6,679 bases of DNA from positions 1 to 6,679 of the forward strand of contig JAIUYC010000217.1 in assembly GCA_020216575.1 (NCBI GenBank). Direction: 5' to 3'. The translations under genes were made by a program, and so were the position numbers. This document shows, in pieces, positions 1 through 6,468 of the stretch (positions are counted from its first letter, which is position 1; the number at the start of each line of letters is the position of its first letter). A model generated the notes under the pieces. That model was not told the DNA's origin and ran no database searches. It saw only the letters and a list, made by a program, of their open reading frames with translations. This DNA is from Coleofasciculus sp. S288. GTDB lineage: Bacteria > Cyanobacteriota > Cyanobacteriia > Cyanobacteriales > Coleofasciculaceae.

Positions 1-2914
1 GTGGACCTTCAGGATCATTCTGAAAACGGTCAACCATCTCCTCTCGTTGCTGTTTTTTCGTTGCTCCGTACAAGAACAACGTTTCCCAACCCAGTTGTTT
101 TTGTAAATAGGGTTGGAGGAGTTTACCCCACTCAGCAAATTGAGTAAAGATTAACGCTCTGTCGCCCTCTGAAATTGCCTCCTCTAACATTTCCTGCAGG
201 CGCAGTAATTTACCCGATCGCTTAGCAGACTCTAAGTTTTTCTCCTTCAAATATTGGGCGGGGTGGTTGCACACTTGCTTGAGTCTTAACAGCAGTGTCA
301 AAATTAACCCCCGACGCTGAATCCCTTCCGATGATTCAATCTCAGCGAGAGACTCATCCACCAGCTTTTGATAAAGTGCTGCCTGTTCCGCTGAAAGACC
401 ACAGAAAACATTCATCTCCTGTTTTTCAGGCAAATCTTGAATGATTTCCTTATCGGTTTTGAGGCGGCGGAGGATGAAGGGTTGAACGAGCGATCGCAAA
501 GTTTGCAATGACTCTCTATCTCCAAACTTCTCAATGGGTATGGCAAATCGGCGTTGGAAAAATTGCTGGCTGCCCAAATACCCCGGGTTGAGAAAATCCA
601 AAATAGACCACAACTCTGACAAACGGTTTTCTATCGGCGTCCCTGTCAGGGCAATGTGAAATCCAGCGTTGAGTTCCCGCACGGCTTTCGATTGCTTCGC
701 CCCTGGATTCTTAATATTTTGTGCCTCATCCAACACAACACCCTGCCAGGAAACCTCCTGAAGCGTTGCCGCATCGCGATATACCAAGGGATAACTGGTA
801 ATAACCAACTGCTTATCCCGCACTGCTTTGGCAAATGCCTTCCCTTTGGCTCGTTTATCCCCATGGTGAACAATCGCTTTCAAGGTAGGAGCAAATTTCT
901 TAACTTCCCGTTCCCAGTTTCCCAGCACGGAAGTCGGGCAAACTAGCAGCGTTGGTGACTCTAATGCTTCCTGTTCTTTTAAATGCAACAGAAAGGCAAT
1001 GAGTTCGATGGTTTTTCCCAGTCCCATATCATCTGCAAGACAAGCTCCCAAGCCCCAACGTTCTAGGAACGCCAGCCAGCTAGCACCTCGGACTTGGTAA
1101 GGTCGTAAAGTTCCCTGAAAACTTGCGGGTATCTCAATCGGTTGAACTGACTGATTGCCCGTCAGATTGGTAATTAACTCTTGCAGCGCACCGGATGCTT
1201 CAAAGTGAACGACTGGCAGTTTTGCCAGAGTTGTTGTGTCACCCGTACTCAGGCGTAGAGCATCTTCCACGCGGAGCGTCATCTCATCTTTGGCTGCTGA
1301 AAACAGAGCTTGAGCAGCGCGAACATCGGAGGGTTGCAGAGCAATCCACTCACCACCAACTTCCACCAAAGGAGACTGCTGCGCCATCAGGCGGTCAAAC
1401 TCTTTTTTAGAGATGGTTTTATCGCCAATCGCTAGTCCCCAGTTGAACTTCAGCAGACTTTGCAATCCCAAACGCTCTTTCTTGTTCGATTTCGGCACCT
1501 CGGCGCTAATGCTAATCCCCAGCCGTTTTGCTCCTGCCCCTGGTGCTAATCCTGGCGGCAAGACAATGCCCAAACCACTGTCTTGTAACCGCCAAGCACT
1601 CGCCCGAATGAACTCATAGACTTCGATGGGCGTTAGTTCGCAAGAGTGAGGGCGTGGTTCGTGTAAGCTGGCTTCGATGGGAGGATAAAGGCGAGTCGCC
1701 AAGCCTAAACCTTTGAGAAACGTTTCCTGAGGGCGATCGATTGTTCGTCCTCGATACTCTAGTTGCTCTACAGGCTGGCTCCAAATAATCTGAGCATCAA
1801 CCAAAATGTCTGGGTCGTCAACTGCCTGCAAGCAATACTCCAAGTGCCAATTCGTTTCACTTGATGCTGGCGGTTGAAGAGCGAAGCAGGAGCGAAACAG
1901 ATTTTGTCTTAAGGGTTGAGAGGTGGGTGCGACAAGGTTTTGTTGTACCGGAGTCGTCCAGATTTGCAGGGCATTTTCCAGTCGAGCGATCGCCTCGGAG
2001 GGTGCTTCAAGAGTGTTAGATTCAGTGGAGAGCGATCGCACCCACTCCCATATGGCTGACTCTGCCGCAGGTATTGCCTGAGCCTCCACCCAACTGCGCA
2101 CCTGGACATCCACAACACGACTCAAGAATCCTAGCAGTAATTCCTGTGGGGGAATTGGCGATCGGGAAAACGAGGAGATTTTGGTCAGATGCTCCGCGTC
2201 CCCACGTCCCCCCATCCCCGTGTCCTCTTCCCCATTCCCCAGTTCTTGATAAGCACGGCAGGCAGATGGCATGAACTCGATAAACTTTTCCAGACGAGCT
2301 TGATCTACGGCACTGTCGAGCAGGGGTTGCCAGCAAGCGACAACAACGCCGTTAGGTTGTCGGTACAGTCCCGGTAAAAACTTACACCGAGCCAACAAAT
2401 CTAAGCTCCACCGAGCCATCTGAGTCCAAAAACGCAGATCTCCTCCTACGTAAGCGTCAGAGGCTTTAAAAGAGCCAAGGGGTAGCGCTTTTAAAAATTT
2501 CACTGCCTCTGAAGGCTCGAAACAGAACCCCTCGACCGTCCACGGTTGCAGTTCTAGAGAAGGAGTATCTGCACCTGCTGGCATTTGGTAAGACAGCACC
2601 GGATAGACAGCCTCGTCAACGGATGAAACGTGAGTTGGTAGAACAACCACTTGCTCCTGCCATTTCTCCTTCTCTTGCCCCTTACTGCGGCTGCCTTGCG
2701 CCGAAGCCTGAGACAGCTCCAAAAATTTCTCGATCAAAAGATTATGAGAACGCAAAAAAGATGTTAATTCTGCCTGCGTCATCGCAAACGGATGGGCTGA
2801 AACACCTTTTGAAGCGGCCGTCCCAACTGATGCCATTGTGCGCCAGGTCTCCCCCCAAACAAATAGATGACCACCTCGCTCACTCGATACCCAACTGCCA
2901 TGTAAAATCGCCAT
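1..2914 (-). CDS. SNF2-family DEAD/DEAH-box helicase with DUF3670-like domain, C-terminus missing
   Basis: Superfamily 2 ATPase of the SWI2/SNF2 type, expected to translocate on double-stranded DNA using ATP; the cellular role of the cyanobacterial members is not established. The frame stays open for 971 codons from the ATG at 2914 to the left edge. It starts MAILHGSWV followed by LFVWGETWR, the usual opening of the cyanobacterial family as I recall it, which supports this start; no clear Shine-Dalgarno precedes it. Residues about 426-525 (from ELTPIEVYEF to GEWIAL) resemble the SNF2-associated DUF3670 region. The ATPase core follows: LRPYQ near 602, Walker A DDMGLGKT at 628-635, DEAQ at 729-732, LTGTPIEN at 756-763, and the second RecA lobe with RALIFTQF near 918. 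Motifs V and VI lie beyond the edge; I estimate about 100 residues are missing. Residues 224-243 are a low-complexity Gly/Glu/Asp stretch encoded by a DNA repeat. It is divergent from pnp. Confidence 0.93.
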   Translation of the reverse strand, partial: MAILHGSWVSSERGGHLFVWGETWRTMASVGTAASKGVSAHPFAMTQAELTSFLRSHNLLIEKFLELSQASAQGSRSKGQEKEKWQEQVVVLPTHVSSVDEAVYPVLSYQMPAGADTPSLELQPWTVEGFCFEPSEAVKFLKALPLGSFKASDAYVGGDLRFWTQMARWSLDLLARCKFLPGLYRQPNGVVVACWQPLLDSAVDQARLEKFIEFMPSACRAYQELGNGEEDTGMGGRGDAEHLTKISSFSRSPIPPQELLLGFLSRVVDVQVRSWVEAQAIPAAESAIWEWVRSLSTESNTLEAPSEAIARLENALQIWTTPVQQNLVAPTSQPLRQNLFRSCFALQPPASSETNWHLEYCLQAVDDPDILVDAQIIWSQPVEQLEYRGRTIDRPQETFLKGLGLATRLYPPIEASLHEPRPHSCELTPIEVYEFIRASAWRLQDSGLGIVLPPGLAPGAGAKRLGISISAEVPKSNKKERLGLQSLLKFNWGLAIGDKTISKKEFDRLMAQQSPLVEVGGEWIALQPSDVRAAQALFSAAKDEMTLRVEDALRLSTGDTTTLAKLPVVHFEASGALQELITNLTGNQSVQPIEIPASFQGTLRPYQVRGASWLAFLERWGLGACLADDMGLGKTIELIAFLLHLKEQEALESPTLLVCPTSVLGNWEREVKKFAPTLKAIVHHGDKRAKGKAFAKAVRDKQLVITSYPLVYRDAATLQEVSWQGVVLDEAQNIKNPGAKQSKAVRELNAGFHIALTGTPIENRLSELWSILDFLNPGYLGSQQFFQRRFAIPIEKFGDRESLQTLRSLVQPFILRRLKTDKEIIQDLPEKQEMNVFCGLSAEQAALYQKLVDESLAEIESSEGIQRRGLILTLLLRLKQVCNHPAQYLKEKNLESAKRSGKLLRLQEMLEEAISEGDRALIFTQFAEWGKLLQPYLQKQLGWETLFLYGATKKQQREEMVDRFQNDPEGP
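2191..2243. repeat. C-rich heptanucleotide tandem repeat (STRR-like) inside the helicase ORF
   Basis: From 2209 to 2243 the plus strand reads as five successive seven-base units: CCCCCAT, CCCCGTG, TCCTCTT, CCCCATT, CCCCAGT, with further degenerate C-runs (CCCCACG) just to the left. CCCCA-type heptads are typical of the STRR repeats known from filamentous cyanobacteria, usually between genes. Here the repeat keeps the helicase frame open and encodes a Gly/Glu/Asp-rich linker (residues about 224-243) in the poorly conserved N-terminal half. The unit pattern is visible directly; its assignment to the STRR class is by recall. Confidence 0.65.
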
Positions 2915-2962
2915 GCTTAATTTGTATAGATATGCTTAATCGCGTCTTGAGTTTTTAATTTA

Positions 2963-2996
2963 TGACGTTTAACGAACTTCTTAATTTTCTACGTCA
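2963..2996. promoter_or_regulatory. TGACGT/ACGTCA inverted repeat between divergent genes
   Basis: TGACGT at 2963-2968 and its exact reverse complement ACGTCA at 2991-2996 are separated by 22 AT-rich bases, in the 195-base region between the divergent helicase and pnp starts. The placement would suit a dimeric regulator acting on both genes, but six-base arms can occur by chance and I do not recognise the site. Confidence 0.2.
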
Positions 2997-3003
2997 GCTA
3001 GTT

Positions 3004-3033
3004 TTGACATCGTTCAAAATCACCCTCTATCTG
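3004..3033 (+). promoter_or_regulatory. candidate sigma-70-type promoter for pnp
   Basis: A perfect -35 hexamer TTGACA lies at 3004-3009. At 17-18 bases spacing comes CTATCT or TATCTG (3027-3033), a weak match to TATAAT. Transcription would begin near 3040 and leave a 5' leader of about 70 bases. The -35 is convincing, the -10 is not; an extended leader with another start is possible. Confidence 0.35.
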
Positions 3034-3093
3034 AAAGCAGCCATAGTACATAAGTGTTAGGATTGCGACATACAAGAAAACGTGATAAAGAGT

Positions 3094-3098
3094 AAGGA
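3094..3098 (+). promoter_or_regulatory. ribosome binding site of pnp
   Basis: AAGGA precedes the pnp ATG by 11 bases, slightly longer than the usual spacing. It supports 3110 as the start, together with the family-typical N-terminus. Confidence 0.6.
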
Positions 3099-3109
3099 AA
3101 ACGTACTGA

Positions 3110-5260
3110 ATGGTAGAGCTAGACAAGTCAATATCCTTCGACGGACGGGATATTCGACTGAAGGTGGGTCTACTTGCCCCACAAGCTGGTGGTTCCGTGC
3201 TGATTCAGTCGGGGGATACAGCAGTTTTGGTAACGGCAACACGCGCTGTGGCCAGAGAGGGCATAGATTTTCTTCCCTTGTTGGTTGACTATGAAGAAAG
3301 ACTTTACGCAGCAGGCCGGATTCCGGGCGGGTTTCTGCGGCGGGAAGGACGTCCCCCAGAAAAAGTGACACTGATCAGCCGTCTAATTGATCGCCCTTTG
3401 CGCCCCTTATTTCCGAGTTGGCTCCGAGATGATATTCAGATCGTAGCAACTACCTTGTCAATGGATGAACAGGTACCCCCAGATGTTTTGGCAGTAACGG
3501 GCGCTTCCATTGCCGTATTACAAGCCAAAATTCCATTTTACGGACCCATGGCAGCCGTGCGCGTGGGTCTAGTGGGGGATGATTTTATCATCAACCCAAC
3601 CTACAGAGAAATTGAAGCCGGAGACCTGGATTTGGTGGTAGCCGGTTCACCCGATGGCGTGGTGATGGTGGAAGCTGGTGCAAACCAACTGCCAGAGCAG
3701 GATATTATTGAGGCGATTGACTTTGGCTACGAAGCGGTGCGGGACTTGATTCAAGCTCAGCGAGAGTTGATAGCGCAGTTGGGGATTGAGTCAGTTGTGG
3801 AGGAACCGCCCCCAAAACGTCCGGAACTGGTGGAATTCGTCCGCGATCGCACGACAAACTCGATCAAAGAAATCCTCACAAAATTCGAGCTGGACAAAAA
3901 TGATCGGGATGCTGCCTTAGATGAAATTAAGGAAAATTCTGTCATTGCTGCGATCGCTCAATTGCCAGAAGATGACCCAATTCGAGTAACGACGACTGAA
4001 GAGAGCCAAGCGGTTGACAAGGTCTTCAAAGACGTTACCAAGGAGCTGATGCGCCGTCAAATTGTTGAAGATGGTGTTCGAGTCGATGGCCGCAAACTGG
4101 ATGAAGTGCGACTTGTTTCTTGTCAAATCGGACTATTGCCCCGACGAGTGCATGGAAGCGCTTTGTTTAACCGGGGACTGACCCAAGTGCTATCGACAGC
4201 GACCTTGGGGACACCAGGTGATGCCCAAAAGCTTGATGACCTGAACCCAGAAGAAGATAAGCGCTATCTGCATCACTACAATTTCCCGCCGTTTTCGGTG
4301 GGAGAAACAAAACCGATGCGATCGCCTGGTCGTCGTGAAATCGGTCATGGTGCTTTAGCCGAACGTGCATTAGTCCCCGTGTTACCACCCCAAGAGGAAT
4401 TCCCCTACGTCCTGCGGGTCGTGTCAGAAGTACTCTCTTCTAACGGTTCGACCTCCATGGGTTCGGTTTGCGGGTCTACCCTGGCATTAATGGATGCGGG
4501 TGTCCCGATTAGCAAACCCGTCAGCGGTGCAGCGATGGGTCTGATTAAAGAAGGGGATGAAGTCCGCATTCTGACTGATATTCAAGGCATTGAAGACTTT
4601 TTAGGTGACATGGACTTCAAAGTCGCGGGAACCGACACGGGTGTCACGGCTTTGCAAATGGACATGAAGATAACGGGTCTTTCAATGGATGTCATTGCCC
4701 AAGCCATTCAGCAAGCCCGACCGGCACGACTGCACATCCTAGAGAAAATGCTCGAGGTGATTAACGAACCCAAGGTGGAGTTGTCGCCCTTTGCACCTCG
4801 CCTGCTGATTGTGAAGATCGATCCAGAACTGATTGGTCTGGTCATTGGTCCCGGCGGTAAAACCATTAAGGGCATTACCGAGCAAACAGGTGCCAAGGTG
4901 GATATCGAAGATGACGGTACGGTTACCGTGTCTGCGATCGATGCTGAAAAGGCAAAGAAGGCAATCAATATCATTCAAGGCATGACTCGCAAGCTGAATG
5001 AGGGGGATGTCTACGTCGGTCGCGTGACTCGCATTATTCCCATTGGGGCGTTTGTGGAAGTACTTCCCGGCAAAGAAGGGATGATCCACATTTCTCAACT
5101 TGCCGACCACCGAGTTGGCAAGGTAGAGGATGAGGTTTCTGTGGGCGATGAGGTGGTTGTCAAAGTGCGGGAAATTGACAGCAAAGGTCGCCTCAATCTC
5201 ACCCGTTTGGGCATTCACCCAGACGAAGCAGCAGCAGCGCGAGCAACTGCGGCAATTTAA
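3110..5260 (+). CDS. pnp: polyribonucleotide nucleotidyltransferase (PNPase)
   Basis: Processive 3'-5' phosphorolytic exoribonuclease that releases nucleoside diphosphates and in reverse adds heteropolymeric tails; in cyanobacteria it is known to do the RNA tailing and to bind RNase E in a degradosome. At 716 residues it is the usual length (E. coli 711). Order of domains: first RNase PH core about 1-145 with the RNA-contacting FLRR loop at 75-78; helical linker about 150-310; second, catalytic RNase PH core about 320-550; KH about 560-620 with the GPGG loop at 580-583; S1 about 632-700. The phosphate-binding STS is at 447-449, and D496, D502 and K504 (within GDMDFKVAG) match E. coli D486, D492 and K494, so it should be active. 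The frame is intact. It stands alone, without the adjacent rpsO found in enterobacteria, and is followed ten bases after its stop by a large structured element. Confidence 0.98.
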   Translation: MVELDKSISFDGRDIRLKVGLLAPQAGGSVLIQSGDTAVLVTATRAVAREGIDFLPLLVDYEERLYAAGRIPGGFLRREGRPPEKVTLISRLIDRPLRPLFPSWLRDDIQIVATTLSMDEQVPPDVLAVTGASIAVLQAKIPFYGPMAAVRVGLVGDDFIINPTYREIEAGDLDLVVAGSPDGVVMVEAGANQLPEQDIIEAIDFGYEAVRDLIQAQRELIAQLGIESVVEEPPPKRPELVEFVRDRTTNSIKEILTKFELDKNDRDAALDEIKENSVIAAIAQLPEDDPIRVTTTEESQAVDKVFKDVTKELMRRQIVEDGVRVDGRKLDEVRLVSCQIGLLPRRVHGSALFNRGLTQVLSTATLGTPGDAQKLDDLNPEEDKRYLHHYNFPPFSVGETKPMRSPGRREIGHGALAERALVPVLPPQEEFPYVLRVVSEVLSSNGSTSMGSVCGSTLALMDAGVPISKPVSGAAMGLIKEGDEVRILTDIQGIEDFLGDMDFKVAGTDTGVTALQMDMKITGLSMDVIAQAIQQARPARLHILEKMLEVINEPKVELSPFAPRLLIVKIDPELIGLVIGPGGKTIKGITEQTGAKVDIEDDGTVTVSAIDAEKAKKAINIIQGMTRKLNEGDVYVGRVTRIIPIGAFVEVLPGKEGMIHISQLADHRVGKVEDEVSVGDEVVVKVREIDSKGRLNLTRLGIHPDEAAAARATAAI

Positions 5261-5270
5261 ATAAAGTAGT

Positions 5271-5379
5271 TTTGTAATGGCTCAATAACTCCGGGAGATG
5301 TCACTACGAAGCAAGGAAATAAGCGTCACTTGAGGCAAGTTGACGGCGAATTTCCCCGGACTTATTGAGAGGTTACAAA
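5271..5379. repeat. 109-base highly base-paired element downstream of pnp (possible structured RNA, 3' UTR stabiliser or MITE-like repeat)
   Basis: Nested complementary arms are visible: 5271-5277 (TTTGTAA) with 5373-5379; 5281-5288 (CTCAATAA) with 5362-5369; 5290-5294 (TCCGG) with 5356-5360; then a one-sided 20-base bulge 5295-5314; 5315-5320 (GGAAAT) with 5350-5355; and an inner hairpin 5324-5332 with 5336-5345, closed by an AGG loop and carrying one bulged T at 5340. That is about 35 pairs in 109 bases. No T-run follows, so it is not a classical intrinsic terminator. It lies in the probable pnp 3' UTR and may protect or process that mRNA; it could equally be a short mobile palindrome. I do not recognise the family. 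Confidence 0.7.
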
Positions 5380-5387
5380 TCTGTGAG

Positions 5388-5465
5388 TTTTGAGTTTTGA
5401 GTTAGGTAGTAAAGCAGAAACACTGCATTGACTGCACGTTCAAACTCTTAATTCAAAACTCAAAA
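5388..5465. repeat. inverted pair of tandem TTTTGAG heptads
   Basis: Two TTTTGAG units in tandem at 5388-5401 face their complement at 5453-5465: TTTTGAGTTTTGA against TCAAAACTCAAAA, 13 of 13 pairs. Four more pairs (5401-5404 with 5449-5452, one of them G-T) extend the stem. The interior holds a small GCAG/CTGC hairpin at 5414-5426. AT-rich GAGTTTTGAG arrays of this kind are common between genes in filamentous cyanobacteria. No gene or T-run is associated. Confidence 0.6.
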
Positions 5466-5509
5466 TTTAGATCTCAAAACTATTTAACTATTCCAAATAC
5501 CTGAGACTA

Positions 5510-5529
5510 CCCTGCCTTTTTAGGCTGGG
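5510..5529. repeat. small hairpin with T-rich loop
   Basis: CCC (5510-5512) pairs with GGG (5527-5529) and GCC(T) (5514-5517) with (A)GGC (5522-5525), with one T-T mismatch and a TTTT loop, followed by GGTTCTTCACC. It resembles the subterminal hairpins of cyanobacterial IS200/IS605 right ends, but no transposase or tnpB is nearby. It may be a solo remnant or an unrelated hairpin. Confidence 0.3.
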
Positions 5530-5616
5530 GTTCTTCACCTACACCATCCTGATTCTGATACACAGGACTTGAGACTTCTGCGGTAACCGACTCCGACTCC
5601 GGGCAACATCCGTCAT

Positions 5617-5624
5617 GCGATCGC
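5617..5624. repeat. HIP1 octamer GCGATCGC (intergenic copy)
   Basis: This is the intergenic copy of the octamer that is over-represented in many cyanobacterial genomes. Exact copies also occur at 490-497, 1986-1993, 2032-2039, 3843-3850, 3950-3957 and 4318-4325. Apart from it, the stretch 5530-5705 shows no convincing gene, terminator or strong promoter. Confidence 0.9.
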
Positions 5625-5705
5625 TAAGACACGATCAGCGCAATCGCGTCCTTAAAGCATTAAACTAAAGGTTGCAGTGTGGTCTGGAGATAATTTCGTT
5701 AAGCT

Positions 5706-6431
5706 GTGCGCAAAATTGTTATTGCCGGTAACTGGAAAATGTACAAAACTCAAAGGGAAGCCTCTGAGTTTTTGCAAAAATTTCTGCCTGAGCTGGAGCA
5801 AACTCCTGAAGAACGGGAAGTTATTCTCTGTGCTCCCTTTACAGACTTGGGCGTGATGTCCAAGAGCCTGCACGGTAGCCGCGTGCAATTAGGGGCTCAG
5901 AACGTTCACTGGGAAGACGAAGGAGCTTACACAGGTGAAATTTCTGGCTTCATGCTGCTGGAAATCGGAGTGCGTTACGTCATTGTCGGTCACAGCGAAC
6001 GGCGTCAATACTTTGGTGAAACTGACGAAACCGTTAACTTACGGCTAAAAGCAGTTCAACGCCATGGGTTGACACCTATTCTGTGTGTGGGCGAAAGCAA
6101 ACAGCAACGAGATGCTGGCGAAACGGAACGGATCATCTCTACTCAGCTGCAAAAAGACCTGGTAGATATTGACCAGCAGAATCTTATTATTGCCTACGAA
6201 CCGATTTGGGCAATTGGCACTGGCGATACCTGTGAGGCAATGGAAGCCAATCGGGTCATTGGTGTGATTCGGAGCCAGTTGCAGAATCGTGATGTGTCGA
6301 TTCAATATGGCGGTTCTGTCAAACCAAACCTCATTGATGAACTGATGGCTCAACCGGAAATTGATGGGGTTTTAGTAGGAGGAGCCAGCTTAGATCCTGC
6401 TGGCTTTGCCCGAATTGTCAATTATAAATAG
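5706..6431 (+). CDS. tpiA: triosephosphate isomerase, GTG start
   Basis: Interconverts dihydroxyacetone phosphate and glyceraldehyde 3-phosphate in the cytoplasm, serving glycolysis, gluconeogenesis and the Calvin cycle; normally a homodimeric TIM barrel. The 241 residues are a complete chain of cyanobacterial length. Active-site residues are all present: N9 and K11 (AGNWKM), H96 (VGHSERR), E165 ([11 protein letters not shown]), flexible loop 6 at 166-172, phosphate-binding GGSV at 202-205 and GVLVGGASL at 221-229. The start must be the GTG: a TAA in frame (5700-5702) sits one codon upstream, and the next ATG is codon 12, past N9 and K11. A GGAGA at 5686-5690 is 15 bases away, long for a Shine-Dalgarno. 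No clear promoter is seen; GATAAT at 5689-5694 lacks a good -35. folP follows after 37 bases and is likely cotranscribed. Confidence 0.98.
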   Translation: MRKIVIAGNWKMYKTQREASEFLQKFLPELEQTPEEREVILCAPFTDLGVMSKSLHGSRVQLGAQNVHWEDEGAYTGEISGFMLLEIGVRYVIVGHSERRQYFGETDETVNLRLKAVQRHGLTPILCVGESKQQRDAGETERIISTQLQKDLVDIDQQNLIIAYEPIWAIGTGDTCEAMEANRVIGVIRSQLQNRDVSIQYGGSVKPNLIDELMAQPEIDGVLVGGASLDPAGFARIVNYK

Positions 6432-6438
6432 TTATTGG

Positions 6439-6452
6439 TTGTGAGTTGTGAG
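6439..6452. repeat. tandem TTGTGAG heptad between tpiA and folP
   Basis: Two exact TTGTGAG units followed by a partial third (TTG) fill part of the 37-base tpiA-folP gap. The unit differs by one base from the TTTTGAG heptad upstream of tpiA. A CAACAAACAAC stretch directly after it can pair partly with it, but no T-run follows, so it is not an obvious terminator. Confidence 0.5.
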
Positions 6453-6468
6453 TTGCAACAAACAACAC

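Noticed and set aside
656..946. 96-residue open frame on the plus strand
   Set aside because: Antisense to the SNF2 ATPase core, whose motifs are intact on the other strand.
2022..2336. 104-residue minus-strand frame overlapping the C-rich repeat
   Set aside because: It is an alternative frame of the helicase gene, opened by the low-complexity repeat; the helicase frame runs continuously through the region.
1..2914. Helicase as part of a defence system (DISARM-like or similar)
   Set aside because: The visible neighbours are housekeeping genes and the MAILHGSW-type N-terminus with a DUF3670-like domain fits the common cyanobacterial SNF2 protein; nothing in the window supports a defence role.
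2623..2958. 111-residue plus-strand frame reaching into the divergent gap
   Set aside because: It covers the helicase N-terminus in antisense and has no ribosome site or recognisable sequence.
4739..5218. 159-residue open frame on the minus strand within pnp
   Set aside because: It lies wholly antisense to the catalytic, KH and S1 parts of an intact pnp and shows no recognisable motif; it is a shadow frame.
5271..5379. tRNA or intrinsic terminator at the paired element
   Set aside because: There is no cloverleaf, anticodon arm or T-loop consensus, and no T-run after the stem.
5689..5694. GATAAT as the tpiA -10 box
   Set aside because: No acceptable -35 lies 16-18 bases upstream and it would leave almost no leader; not listed as a promoter.
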